64,000 nt of DNA from Eulemur rufifrons (GCF_041146395.1 NC_090997.1:35629501-35693500); one strand, 5' to 3'; shown: positions 11,770-24,100, counted from the first letter of the stretch. The notes: generated by a model from the sequence alone, not told the origin. Translations and numbers: made by a program.

Positions 11770-12365
11770 GAAGATAATACATGTATGCAGTGGAATATTA
11801 CACAGCCATTATAAATGATGTTGTAGATCTCTATTCATGAATATGGGCAAATGTTCATCATACATTATTGAGTTTACATGGAAACAGGGTAAAGACGATG
11901 GGCTTGAGTCTTGTTATCTCATTTGTATCATGTGTATTCATGTATGGATAAGTGCTCAAAAGATGGCATTTTCCAGATTTTTGCTTTGTTTTGTTTTCCA
12001 ACAAAGAAATTCTAATCTCATAAGTTTGAAAAGTACTGCATACTAACTCTTTCTTGGAGGTTCTCACAGCATAATCAGAATTAAGAATTCTCAGAAGGCC
12101 TACAACAAACATGCTTAACATTGTTTAACCTAGCATTTTTCAAACTTCATGTATCATAAAGTCTTATTTAAAGTAATAAATAATCTGAACGAGGGTTCTG
12201 CAGAGCACAATCTGAGAATCTAGCATGGAAAACCATCTTAAAGGACACTCACTAAAATGGGAGGAGTGGTTATCTCTGCATACTGAAACTTAGGTAACTT
12301 TTACTTTGGCTTAATATTTTTCCTTAATGTCTGGATTTTTTACCAGAAAGAATTTATTAGTTTAC
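11770..12365 (+). mobile_element. Old L1 3'-region fragments
   Basis: The words 'atgcagtggaatattacacagcc' and, further on, 'gtggttatctctgcatactg' resemble the 3' end of old L1 (end of ORF2 and 3' UTR). The part between 12020 and 12250 is too diverged to assign with confidence. Confidence 0.5.
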
Positions 12366-12369
12366 AGTT

Positions 12370-13200
12370 TAAAAAATTAATATATTTTTCCATTTTGAAA
12401 ATAAGAGGAAAAGCTATTAAACCAAATGTAGACATCTTAAAAATAAATTACATGAGTTTAACGGACTTTTCATGAGAGCATTAATGACATTTGTTTTGTA
12501 AACAAAGATGTTATCAACATCATCTTATTTGTCCAGTCACATGGATAGATTTGGGTTGATTCTGTCCTTCTCAGTTAGTACAGAGTTTGCATTTGTGTGC
12601 TCATACACTCAACTAGAGTGGGGAACTAGAGGTTCCCCAGCAAAGAGGAGTTTCTCCACTAGGCAAAGGGATAAATTAGGGAGAAAAAGAGATGAGGAAA
12701 CAATGGATTGACAGGCAGATGGGCAGGTTAGAATTATAATAGAAAATAGACCAGCATCTCCCCCCGCCCCCCGACCTGATGTTCAGCATCTGTCCATTTC
12801 TTTAAAGACTGTGTCTGTATAACTTTTTCATAGTAGTGGTGTTGTTTCAGGAAGCAGGAAAGTAGTATTCGAGAAAGTAATTGTAGTAGTATCTTTCAGA
12901 GTAATATTCAAGGAAGATGTCTCTTTAACTTTCTTCCTAAAATGAATGTATCACACTATTTTATTTACTTCTTTCCCTCTACTTGCCGAAAGAAACTTTA
13001 AAAAAATCTTCCAAAACAAGCTTCAACTTGGAAAAAAATGCAGCTAAGCCTGAATAACCTGATTTCTTAGGGTGAGCATCTCTTCATCATCATCTGTGCA
13101 CAACACCAAAGACACAAGTTTTGTACAAGATTTGCTCATATGGTGGTATTTATGGGCATTGCCTTCTTGGGCAAGCAACAACTTGGAAGGAATAATGCTG
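12370..13200. other. No recognised feature
   Basis: Unassigned DNA. A short C-rich run lies at about 12761-12772. No exon recognised. Confidence 0.45.
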
Positions 13201-13204
13201 ATTC

Positions 13205-13400
13205 CAGCAAAAAGGTTTTATTAAAAGTGTAGGCAAACTACAAATGGTATTCATATCAGAGAGGATACTGCCAAATGCCTCAGGGACATGAAAAACAGTG
13301 CAGGGTGGCACCACAGTCCCGTGACTCAAGCTTAGTCAAAGTGTTATGTCTTGGTCTTTCAAGGTTACTTAAAAAAAACCCTAAACATCTGGGGGGAGGG
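13205..13400 (-). promoter_or_regulatory. Candidate minus-strand polyadenylation site
   Basis: On the minus strand an AATAAA hexamer (plus 13219-13224, read as TTTATT) is followed by a GT-rich stretch 25-40 bases further on ('gttgttgcttg' on the minus strand, around 13175-13190). There is no genomic A-tract, so this is not a retrocopy tail. The flanking 200 bases are not a recognised repeat. This is the arrangement of a genuine cleavage site, but such motifs also occur by chance. Confidence 0.25.
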
Positions 13401-14090
13401 GGCGGAGGGAAAAATTTGTTCTAGAAAAAGAAAATATTAGAGCTAAAAAGGAAAACAAGAATAATCTTCCACTAAAGGAAAGTATAATAAATCAGCAGCT
13501 CATTACTCCAAGATGGAACTGTCAGCAATATTCACGGTAAACCACTCCACATTCCTGGTACACTTAAAGGAGTTTTCAGTGGGTACAATAACCAATTTCT
13601 ATCAAGATGGCTGAATGTGCCAGCTCAGCAAGAGAGACCAGCACAGAGCTGAGAAAATCTTGTTATTCAACGTTTACTGGCTTCTAACCAGATAAGGAAA
13701 CAGAATTCAGGCAGAACTCATGTTCGCATTAAGCTACTTAAGACAATTTATATGTTCTTAAAGCCACATGTCCATTTGATTTTTTTCCCATGGGAATGAG
13801 AAGGTAATTTGGGATAGTAAAGACATCCCCAACTTCCCATAAGAAACTTTCTCAATTCTCTCAGGCATTATTGATTACTGCCTTGACTTTGACACGCTTG
13901 GTATTTCTGTTTAGATTTGAGAGCACGGATCTAATTTTTATATCTATCTTTCTGTGTACTTGCCTTTTGCACTGTAAATAAAAGGAAACAATGAGCATCA
14001 TAAATCAAAAAACAATATTATTAAGTTGTTCTTCCCATCTCTAAGCAAAATGTCACCCAATCTATTCAGAGCCATGGTGATAGATACAAG
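13401..14090. other. No recognised feature
   Basis: Unassigned DNA. No repeat or exon recognised. Confidence 0.45.
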
Positions 14091-14093
14091 GGG

Positions 14094-14510
14094 TGTCCCA
14101 ATGAAGGGAGGAAAGCCCCCCCAAACACAACAAGGGGGTTCTTGGCTCCATGCTGGGAAGAATTCGAGATCAAGCCAACTAAACTGCAGGAAAGTTTTAT
14201 TGAGACAGAGAGAGACAACAGATCCTACTCCACAGACAGGGTAGGAGTTCTTTCCTGAGCAGGAAGGGGACCCCTTATGGGGCAATGGTAACATTTTTAA
14301 ATGTTCAAAAACCCTATATGTGACCAGTATTGTCTTGAGGTCAGGCCAAAAAGGTTAATCATAAACTGCTGTCACAGAAAGGTAAGCACAAACAGGTTGT
14401 AAGGCATCCAGCTTAGTGATTCATCCATCCTCGGGTGGTCCCAGGCCAGAGACTTGCTGGCGACTTTCTTGTTCCAGGTGGTCAGGGTCTAGCGTCAGTC
14501 AAAATGGCTG
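14094..14510 (-). mobile_element. Class I ERV solo LTR
   Basis: On the minus strand the segment has LTR organisation: an AATAAA signal (plus 14194-14199, read as TTTATT) followed by 'ctttcctgcag' and a downstream region rich in T and C, ending in a GGGACA-type terminus at plus 14094 (TG on the plus strand). The right edge, near 'aatggctgca', is approximate and no convincing TSD was found. The style resembles gammaretrovirus-like (ERV1) LTRs. No internal retroviral sequence adjoins it. Overlapping 72- and 98-codon frames are chance. Confidence 0.6.
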
Positions 14511-14744
14511 CACTCAGGCTCTCTTGACCTTCCTTTTCTGCCTTATCCCCACATTAATGGTAGGCACACAATAGATACGCAGGAAAGAGGCCTTAAACCC
14601 AGCTGAATTGACTCTCCCCATTTGCAGGTGTGTTTCTTCTGCTAGTAATTCTAATAGACATGTATAGCACTGAATTATAGACAGACACTGTTTATCTTGA
14701 AGAGACTTTAACAGAATCAAGTAATAATAAAAGTCAACACGTAC

Positions 14745-14950
14745 ATTGTACTAAGGGCTTTGTAATTATTACTCATTTAGATCTTCACAAAAATCGTGCA
14801 AGCCAAGTTCATTATTATCCTCATTTAACAACAAAGAAACCAAAACACAAAGAGCTAAATAATATGCTTATACATAGTTACATAACTAGGAAGTGACAGA
14901 ACCAGAACGTGAACTTGAGCAATCTGGCTACACAGGCTGTGCCCTCAGGG
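14745..14950 (-). repeat. MIR SINE
   Basis: Reverse complement of the MIR core: 'tcattattatcctcatttaac', 'aagaaacc', 'cataactaggaagtgacagaacc' and 'gcaatctggct'. Confidence 0.7.
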
Positions 14951-15334
14951 CCTGCTCCTGCAGCTTTGCGGGACTGCTGCTTCTCCAAATAGACTCAGAA
15001 AGGTTCCCTGACTCCAAAAGTCAGAGAGTGGGGTCTACACTCCTGAGCCCAAGATCAATGCTCTTGTTTTCCAATTTTGGGTACATCCCAACCAGCTATC
15101 TGCAAGTAAACAAATTCCCAGAGATGGACCATGATATTTATTCACATGCTTCCCAAAAGAAAGGGATTTAATAATTCACAGGCATATATGACAGATCTCA
15201 CTGGGAAGTCCTTCTTTTCAATCCTTCTAGACACAGTTTCTCCATTTGTCTTCACTGCATGCAGAGGACAGCTGCCTTCCTCAGAACAGCCTGGCAGGAG
15301 GGATGAACAGCCCCTGCCTCAGGCATCAGGGTAT

Positions 15335-15535
15335 CTAACTTCAGTCCTGACTCTCCACTAACCAGCCTTATGAACTTAGGGAAAACTTTTAATCTCTTTT
15401 GGTCTAGTTTGTTACCTTGAAAATAATGGGTCAAATAGATTACTTTAATAAAATGAAAAACTCTTCAGTTTTAAGAAAAATGTATATGACCGAGTACCTA
15501 GCACAAAATATAGGTGCAGGATTAATGTTTGTTGC
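15335..15535 (+). repeat. MIR SINE
   Basis: Diverged plus-strand MIR: 'cttcagtcctgactctccac', 'tgaacttagggaaaacttttaatctc', 'taccttgaaaataatgggtc', 'gagtacctagcacaaa' follow the family order. Confidence 0.6.
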
Positions 15536-15539
15536 ACTA

Positions 15540-17090
15540 GATAGGCTTTTGGCAAGTCATTCAGTGTTTTGATCTTCTTTTTTACATATTCTTGAATTTT
15601 TCCTCTTTCAGTGATTAATTATGTTGGCTCAGTTTTCTAGCTGGAACATCCCTCTGCAGATAAGAAAGGAGTATACTAAGTGCTGGTGGGAACCACTCAA
15701 CTTTCCCAGTTACATCCATGACATCGGTCAACACCCCTCATCTCAAAAAAGTAATTTTGTGAATCACACTAATATTAATAATCCTCCTATCCAAATTTCT
15801 AACATGGTGATTGTTGATCAGTGAGTTTTCTGGAAGCTCTGGAGAGTAAAATAATATTCCTGAGATAATCTGAACTCTAGCCATCCCCTCCCTCTTAGGG
15901 CATACTCCAAAGTCCTGGGGATCAGTGTATGATCTGCGTAGTGTGGGTCACACACCCACACACTGAATGTGCTCAGGGCAAATAGACGAATATGGCCCCC
16001 TTGACTATAGTAAGAGGAAAAACTGGGATCCACTTCACATCAAGGTCACATACAACAGTAATTCCCCACAAGGAAATGTGCGTTCTACTGCAACAGGAGA
16101 GCAATACTGGGGAACCAAAGGACAAACAAATGTGCACTAAAAATAGTAATGCATATATCCTCTCAGATTTTCTTTAACAAAATCACAAAGTGGCTACCAA
16201 TTTGCTTTTTCTGAAGTAATATGATCTGGCATATTGTGACCAGATTTAATATTAATAGATTACAATCTTCCTGCTGAACCTGAGGATAAAAAGCTTGGAC
16301 CGCATCAAAATAGGCACTATAAAGAGTCCAGCATGGCCCTTTTGTCCATTGTTTCCAGACTTTGCTTATAAAATAGCCCTGTTTGGAATTTCACAATCAC
16401 ATTAGCATATTAAAATCTGTTTATAATTCTGTAAAAAAGAAACTTGTTTCACCATGTTTAATCCAAATTTATTTAAGCACGGAACAATTATTTTACTTTT
16501 GTTTTACACAGTTTTTCACAAAACAAATATTATTTAAAAAAAGTGTTTAAAAGGGCACACATATCAGAATCATTTGTGGAAAATTTTTAAAAATACATAT
16601 GTGCAGCTCCCAACTCCAGTTGGTGGAGGGTAGAAGAAATAAGTAAAGGATATCTGATTTTTTAAATATTCAGGAGTAACACAGTCCTAGCTGGAAATCA
16701 ACAAGTTAGAGGAAGACAAAAGTACTGTAGAATGCAACATGAATAAAGCTCCTTTTAATTGATATGTATGAAATATTAGCTACTTTGCTCTTTATTATTT
16801 AAAACACAAGTCCTTGACCTTATAGATTGGAAGATCTACCTAACTAATAATGTGTATATTCTACTAGCTTATATTGGAGAATATACCAAAAGAATTCTTA
16901 TTTTCTAGGTAATATATAGCCACAAAGGAAAGAAATCTGCAGTAAAATATAACATATTAAAATCGGGTTACTATTTTTTCATTTAAAAGATTTATCACTT
17001 AAAAATTATCCTTTGAAATCCCATTCAGTTTTGTGGTTCATATGTCAAGATTGCACAATTATTGCTACCTAAATTTCATTAGAATTGATG
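15540..17090. other. No recognised feature
   Basis: AT-rich DNA, no repeat or exon recognised. The short frames at 15621-16177 resemble nothing I know. Confidence 0.45.
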
Positions 17091-17094
17091 ATTT

Positions 17095-17560
17095 CATGGA
17101 CAATTTTTCACTGTCTTTGTAATACATATAGATATATGTGCATATATCTATATGTAGTACATATAACATGTATGTATATAAATATAAAAGGTAAAAATAT
17201 AGTTTTTTTCACAATTGCTGTCAGATGCAGCCAGCTTATAATAAATAATTTATTATAAATTAAATATTTTTTTTTAAATTTTTGTTTATTTTCTCCTAAT
17301 TTGTCCTGTTGTACTTTTCAAGATTATTAACTGTCACATTCTGTTTTTTAATATATATATATATTCTGTTTTTTAATATATATCTATCTGTACTAAACAT
17401 AACATTTCTAGATACAAAAAATGTAAAACAGAAAATACCTCTGATCACATATCCAAAAATAACAATTGAATAATTATCTACATTTCTTTGATATATATGT
17501 ATATATGACATTGGAATATATTATTTTATATCACGTTCTTTCTACAAAACATCTTATATT
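17095..17560. repeat. AT-rich low complexity with a 25-bp tandem duplication
   Basis: Contains several (TA)n/(CATA)n stretches at about 17125-17190 and a 25-bp unit (attctg, T6, AATATAT...) repeated in tandem at 17338-17362 and 17363-17387. Simple-sequence DNA, probably replication slippage. Confidence 0.7.
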
Positions 17561-17647
17561 AATAATAATCATTCCTTATGCCTCTAACATTTTTGAAAGC
17601 ATTATTTTGAATGGCTGTGTAATATCACAAATTATAAATGTACCAAA

Positions 17648-17945
17648 TTTTTTTTTTTTGAGACAAGGTCTCACTCTGTCACCCAAGGCCCAGGCTAAAG
17701 TGCAGTGACATCATTATAGCTCACTGCAACCACAAACTCCTGGGCTAAAGCTATCCTCCTGCCTCAACCTCCTGAGTAGGTAGGACTATAGGTGCATGCC
17801 ACCATGTCAGGCTAATTTTTCTGTTTTTGGTAGAGACAGGGTCTCACTCTTGCTCACACTGGTCTCAAACTCCTGTCTTCAAGTAATCCTCCCACTTCAG
17901 CCTGCCACAGTGCCAGGATTACAGGCATGAGCCACAATGGCTGGC
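17648..17945 (-). repeat. Older dimeric Alu (J-like)
   Basis: Full dimer in reverse orientation: T-tract, 'gagacaaggtctcactctgt', 'tagctcactgcaaccacaaactcctgg', 'gtagagacagggtctcactc', 'ggattacaggcatgagccac'. It lacks the long A/T linker of the four young Alus and is clearly more diverged, so it is an older primate insertion. Confidence 0.85.
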
Positions 17946-17949
17946 TTCA

Positions 17950-18518
17950 CTTTCAATATATTACATATAACAATTTTAGAATTAGAAATTACAAGTCTTT
18001 CTTTAATAAGAAATATGTGGAATAAAATTATTAAATCTTGAGTTTAAAAAAGTAATCTTTGGAATAGGTAGTAATTAGAACAATCTCACAGACGATATAA
18101 GTGATCTCTAGGGCTTAATGATGCCTTTTTTTAATTACAAAAAGATACCTTTTTTAATTGCTTTATTTAAGCTGATAAAGAAACTGGATTTTCATAGTCT
18201 AATTACTTAGACTTAATTTGTTAAGTTATGAAGATTAAATTTTTTTATGCTCTGCTATTCATTATAAGTATATTTTCTTTACTGTGTTTTATTTTATTGG
18301 ATGCAAGATATAGGATGGAATTTACACATCTAAAATTCAACCTTTAACTTGTAGGATGTGTGGTAGCACAAAAATTGTTTAAAGTTGTTTAATTTAGTCC
18401 CCAGAAAGAAATGCATTCTACATCACAATTCTATGAAAATGCACACACACAAACATACACACACATACAAACACAAGAAAACAATGTTACAAGAAAAAAC
18501 TTACAGAATACACTTTGA
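17950..18518. other. No recognised feature; short (CA)n-like run
   Basis: AT-rich DNA with a cacacacaaacatacacacac stretch at about 18441-18475. No other recognised feature. Confidence 0.45.
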
Positions 18519-18520
18519 TA

Positions 18521-19558
18521 TGTGGTTGATCCTTGAACAGCATGAGTTTGCACAGGTCCATTTACATACAGATTTTTTTAAATAAATATATTGGAAATTT
18601 TTTAGAGATTTGCAACAATTTGGAAAAAACTCACAGTTGAACTGCATAGCCTACAAATACTGAAAATTTTAAGAAAAAGATATGTCATGAATGCATAAAA
18701 TATATGTATATTTTAGGCTATTTTATCATTTACTACCCTAAAATATACACAAATCTATTATAAAATGTTAAAATTTACCAAAATTTATGCACTGAGACAC
18801 AGAACCTACATGGTGCCATTCATAGTCCAGAGAAATGTAAACATTTAGGTACAATATTAAATCACAACTGCATAAAATTAACTGTGGTACATACTGTACT
18901 ACTGTAATAATTTTGTAGCCACCTCTTGTTGCAATTGTGGTGAGTTCAAGAGTTGCAAGTATCTGCTTAAAACCCATGTGACACTAATCAACTCCACATA
19001 AGCAGTTCTTTCTAGTAAATTGTATATTGCAGTAAGAAGTGATCTCTCATGGTTCTCCTGTATTTTTTGTGTTTAGTGCAATACAGTAAAACTTGAATAA
19101 CAACATAGGACCTATATGAAGTAGCACCAGTGATGCTGAAAGTGCTCCCAAGAAGCAGAGAGAAGTCATGACATTATAAAAAAAAGTTGAGTTGCTTGAT
19201 ATTTACCACAGATTGAGGTCTATAGCCACAGTTGCCCACCATTTCAGCCAGATGATTCATCTTGAAAACAAATGATGTAAACTTACAATATCAATAAATA
19301 CAGGACAATACTGTAAATGTATTTCACTTTCTTATGATTAACATTTTTTCTCTAGCTTACTTTATTGTAAGAATACAGTATATAATACATATAACATTAC
19401 AAAATATGATGTTAATCAACTGTTTTTGTCATCAGTAAGGCTTCCAGTCAACAGTATGCTATTAGTAGTTAAGCTTTAGGGGAGTCAAAAGTTATACATG
19501 ATTTTCAACTCCAGGGGATTGGTACTCCTAACCCCTAGAGTTGTTCAAGTGTCAACTG
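18521..19558. mobile_element. Tigger/MER2-type TcMar transposon with transposase remnant
   Basis: The ends 'ttgatccttgaacagcatgag' and 'ctagagttgttcaagtgtcaactg' are inverted repeats of the MER2/Tigger type, next to TA dinucleotides (18519-18520 and 19559-19560) as expected for mariner-superfamily insertion. The interior at about 19149-19270, read on the plus strand, gives a degenerate match to the start of Tigger transposase (PKKQREVMTL, a stop, then VELLDIYHRLRS), the helix-turn-helix DNA-binding region. Stops and deletion of the catalytic part make it dead. Roughly 1 kb, longer than minimal MER2 copies but shorter than an autonomous Tigger. Confidence 0.8.
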
Positions 19559-19560
19559 TA

Positions 19561-21518
19561 TTTTTATTCTGTTCCCTTTTGTTTTATAATTTTTAAAAAT
19601 ACTGATTTTGATCCACTAGGTTAATCTCATGATTCCTTAATTGTATATGATCCTTGGTTTATAAAACACTACTCTGGGCTTTGTTAACATCAAAATTTTT
19701 AAACCCTAGTCATGAAAAAATACATGATGTCACAAAACATGTTATTTTTGGAAAAAAAGTATTTCTTAATGTTTTACAATGTTGTTAATGTGTTTAATAA
19801 TGTGCCTATTATTGTCATTTAAATTGCAAATGTCATTACCAAGATTTATTTCTTTTGTTTCACTTTTTGTTATCTCCAGGAATATACATATTCTGTGCTG
19901 CCTCCTGAATAATAACGAAAATTATTCAATGTGCTCTTTTCTCTTACAATTCTCAGTTCCTACAAGACGGATATTTTATTATCTTTGATCAATCTGTGAC
20001 ACAATAATGTCAGTTAGAGAATGTGACCTATTCATTGAGGCTTTTCTTCTAGCTTCACATAGGATCTTTCATTCTCTTCCCCAGTAGTTTGAGAGCAGGG
20101 CAGTAGACGGAGAGGGAGAACTCAATGAAAATAGTGAGTCATCTTTATTTGAAGGACCTGGGCTCTGAGGGTTAGATGATGTCTGGTATGAAGTTTCACT
20201 CCACATGGCAAAGTATCCATTCTCTGAGCTATGCTTTCAGATTTGAGATCAGGCCACCAATTCTTTATTAGTCTGAAATCTTCAGTTCTGGATCACACAT
20301 GGTGACCTCCCCTGACCTCCAGTCAAGGAAAATATAAGGTCACCTACTCAGGTTGCTTTTCTCCAGGTTGGGAAATACAAGAGAGAATTCTCAGGATTTT
20401 GTGGACTCATCGATATGGCTCCTGGGACATGGGTGGGTTTAGGAGGTTCACCTTTCCAGAATCAGGTTTCTTTCCTCAGCTGTAATTCTTTGAAGCACTG
20501 TGTTTTGTTTCTTTCTGTTTTTGATTGCTGCTGTGCACTTTTTTGGGGAGAGGGGGTTGCTGGTTTGTATTTTTTTATTGTCTTTCATTTCATTACTGAT
20601 GAGAGTAAGGAGATTCTGCAAAACAGTTTCATTTCACTATCTTATCCAGGGAATTTCTCTTACATTTTGTAAACCAGATTTATGAAATTATTTATACTTA
20701 ACTCTATGTTAACTAGTTCTTTCTAACCCAATTACTCAGCTGAAATCTGGTTATAGAACTTATCTTACACTTATCTAAATTAAAGGCTATGGAGTTCCCG
20801 TTTTGAGAGAGAAAAAAATCTAAAAACGGAAAGATGTGTCTTCTTTCAAAAAGGGAGTTAGGTTTGATTAAAGAAAAATTGTGATGCCATTCACCTACTT
20901 ATAAGGAAACTTTTATTTTTTATTCCAGCACCATGTTCTACATATCTTCTCTTTGCGGGTAAGAGAAGTTAGAGGATACAGAATAATTGTGACCCAGTGA
21001 CCTAAACTAAGGGCTATTTCTTAAGTATTCTCTGATACAAATGAAATTATTTTGTTATGTTTTCCCACTGTTCAATGTAAAGAAATAAGGACTATTCTGC
21101 TATTAAATTATTTTAACATAAAAGCCTATTTTTAGCCATCTGAACTTATAAATGCTTTTATGAATGTCAAGAATCATGAAGTTTTTTTATGTGATTGTGT
21201 AATTCACAAACCAAGAAATGTAATTTTTGAATCTTCAATTTTCCTCCCCAAAGCAATATCCTTGTTTCCACCAGTACCATAAAAACTGTTAGTTCCAGTG
21301 CTTGAAACAGCAGCTCCCCATCTCTGCTGTGACATATTTAAAACAAAAATTGCTTCTAAAGTCACAAATCCTGCAACACAATTCGAAAGTGTTTATTCTT
21401 CAACAAGGTCAACCTGTAGAAAGAATTTGTTATTAGACTATCAATTTTAATTATTTTCTTCTCGATCCTCTGTATCTTATCTTCTTGTCTCTTTATTTTA
21501 TGCCCTTTTCCTCTTATT
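19561..21518. other. No recognised feature
   Basis: About 2 kb of AT-rich unassigned DNA. Frames at 20415-20685 overlap each other in two phases and look like chance. No repeat recognised. Confidence 0.45.
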
Positions 21519-21528
21519 TGAGCTTTTT

Positions 21529-21885
21529 TTTTTTTTTTTTTTTTTTTTTTGTTGTTGTTGTTGTTGTTGTTGAGACAGAGTCTCACTTTGTTGCCCAGGC
21601 TAGAGTGAGTGCCGTGGCGTCAGCTTAGCTCACAGCAACCTCAGACTCCTCGGCTTAAGCGATCCTACTGCCTCAGCCTCCCAAGTAGCTGGGACTACAG
21701 GCATGCGCCACTATGCCCGGCTAATTTTTTTATATAGATTTTTAGTTGTCCATATAATGTCTTTCTATTTTTTAGTAGAGGCGGGGTCTCGCTCAGGCTG
21801 GTCTCGAACTCCTGACCTTGAGCGATCCACCCGCCTCGGCCTCCCAGAGTGCTAGGATTACAGGCGTGAGCCACCGCGCCCGGCC
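21529..21885 (-). repeat. Young strepsirrhine-type Alu
   Basis: Complete dimer in reverse orientation: T-tract with an embedded GTT microsatellite (about 21550-21570), right arm with 'gccgtggcgtcagc', the A/T-rich linker 'ttgtccatataatgtctttc' near 21747, left arm ending 'ccgcgcccggcc'. Flanked by a perfect duplication tgagcttttt (21519-21528 and 21886-21895). The linker type is characteristic of lemur Alus from general knowledge. Confidence 0.92.
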
Positions 21886-21895
21886 TGAGCTTTTT

Positions 21896-22524
21896 AATAC
21901 CTATAATTTTCTGCTACTTTTTTATAGTGGTCAGGTCATTCTGCACCCTACCAAGAATGCCAAAATTGCATATAAAACTCCTCTCTGACTTCCAAAGTAA
22001 ATCATTTTAAGAAATATGCCCTTCCACGAGTCTACAAATGGTTTTCTTGTCCCACTGTTTTATTGTATTTCTATTGGCCCTATGTAAGTTGTTTTATGTA
22101 CTTATCTTCGAATAAGGAGATCCATATAAACATCTGATATTTCCAAAAGAATAGGGAAATTGCAGATCGTTGGTCCTGCTCATTCTTCAGTTGGGTGCCA
22201 GTCAAAATTCCATGTGAGGCTTATTGCAGGTTAACATGTGCAATTCCTAATCCAATTCCCAGTGTCTTCCAGACTTTCACGTAGTACAGCTAAATTTAGG
22301 TGAGATCAACTTCAAATTCCACCCGAAGATGTCTGATCTTCCCAACAGATTATGTATATTTACAATCCACAGCATCCACTGCAACCAGGACTCCTCCTGT
22401 TTCCGCCCCAGCCACCTCTGCTTTAAATGCCCCGGAATGCAATGATCACCCTCCAATCTCTCCCTGCTCCCTAACCTGGGAGAGTTGAGAGCACTTGTGT
22501 CCACAGAGCTTCATGTCAAGAAGG
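21896..22524. other. No recognised feature
   Basis: Unassigned DNA. Antiparallel frames at 22277-22504 are shadows of each other with no recognised protein. Confidence 0.45.
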
Positions 22525-22529
22525 CTGGT

Positions 22530-23048
22530 TGTTATAGCCTAAGATGTGAGAAATGACCACCTAAAGACCGAATTGAGCCAAATTAGGAGTCTTTATTAGC
22601 TGGCCAGCGACCACCCCTGTCCTGGGAAAGTCCAGAGACAGAGAATGGCCCCTATCTTAAAGTGGGCAGGGGTTCTATACCTTCACCACTAACAATACTA
22701 ACAATACACATACAGCTCAGAACATGTTGATTATAATAATTTATAAGCAAGCAAACTTACAGAAGCAAATAGCAACTGTTAAATCAAGGAACATTTCCTT
22801 GAGGAACATCCAAGGAACATTTTTCCAAGGAACTGCCAAGCGTAGTACAATGTAACTATACACATCTAATGATTTTAAGCAATCACTTACAAGTTAATCA
22901 CTGTATAAATTTTTTTTCTGTTATTCATGTATTCTTTTTTTAACTTTACACAACAGTGAATCTGTACACAAGATGGCTGCACTAGCCTACATACAAGATG
23001 GCTTCACTGTGGCTCACAGAGCTATAGTGATTACTGTGCCTCATCACA
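22530..23048 (-). mobile_element. Class I ERV solo LTR with 5-bp TSD
   Basis: The 519-bp segment begins TGTTAT and ends ATCACA on the plus strand, so its ends are short inverted repeats (TG...CA). It is flanked by the perfect 5-bp duplication ctggt (22525-22529 and 23049-23053). On the minus strand an AATAAA signal (plus 22589-22594) leads into 'gactcctaatttggctcaattc', a layout like the R-U5 part of gammaretrovirus-type LTRs. No internal sequence remains, so recombination between two LTRs has removed the provirus. Confidence 0.8.
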
Positions 23049-23053
23049 CTGGT

Positions 23054-23975
23054 CACCTGTGTTAACCTGACTTAACTATTCATTCTAGGACATTATTAAA
23101 GGAAGATGAGGATGTAAATAAATACATAATTTCACTTGATTGCTTTGTTGAATTCCTGCAAACCAGTTTATTAAAAAAATTATCTAGGCAAACAGCTTGC
23201 TTAGGAAGCATTTTACTTGTTTAGACTCATTCAAGATCCTCATACCCCATTGTATCTGTCAATTCTAAACTATTAGGTTGTGAACTTTTCTCAGTTCTAA
23301 TATGTTCCCCACCTTGAAGTACCAGCCTTAAGCCACTTGAGCCTGGATGCTAACCCCTTATAAATATCCTCCAGTAGCCTTTCTCTTCTAACACACTTCT
23401 AAGATGATCAAGGTAGCATTCTTTTTTATTGGATTAGGTCTAATAAATTTAGTTTTGATTGGTCAACGGGTTTTCTGGCTGTCCTCTGGAGAGTTGATAT
23501 CTTCTAGAGATATTTGTCATCCTAATAAGTTTGTATGTTTTTGAATATGGAAAAAAAATGTAAGTAGAAGAATAGTATATTGGCCTCCTCCAAAAGCATG
23601 AGTAGATGAATCATTTATCTAGTTTTCTAGCTATTCACCCACTGGGTCTAAATCTGAGACTAGTAATTGAGGTAGATATCTTCCATTATTTCAGATAGGT
23701 GAGATTTGAAAAGGCAAAACATGACTAGGCTAGGCTAATAGTTGTATTGTTGTCAATCCAGACATTGGCAATAATGGTCTTTGGAGTTTCTTCACAATTC
23801 TACAGAAGGTTATCTCCAAGAATTACATTTGGACTGTTTTTTGATTTTCACTACATTTTTTTTAACTGTTTTAGAAGAAGTTGGAAGATATTCCCTGAAA
23901 GACTTTTAAGTAGATGTCATTTTAAACCATAACTTTGTGCTCCTTTTCAAAGCAAAATATCTGAGTCTATCATTC
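23054..23975. other. No recognised feature
   Basis: Unassigned AT-rich DNA, no exon or repeat recognised. Confidence 0.45.
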
Positions 23976-23984
23976 AGATTGGTC

Positions 23985-24100
23985 ATTCATTTGTCTTTTC
24001 TTCTATTCATTAAACCAGTATTTTCTGAGTATCTTTCCTGGGCCAAGTATTGTGAAAGGCATTAAAGATTTTTCTTCCCTACCTTCAAGAATAATATACT
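23985..24100 (-). repeat. Possible L2 3'-end fragment
   Basis: The run 'attaaaccagtattttctgagtatctttcctgggccaagtattgtg' (read in part) fits the reverse complement of the L2 3' end. Short and diverged. Confidence 0.45.

Noticed and set aside
16321..16345. 'gcatggccc' resembling part of U6 snRNA
   Set aside because: Only nine bases match and nothing flanks them; chance.
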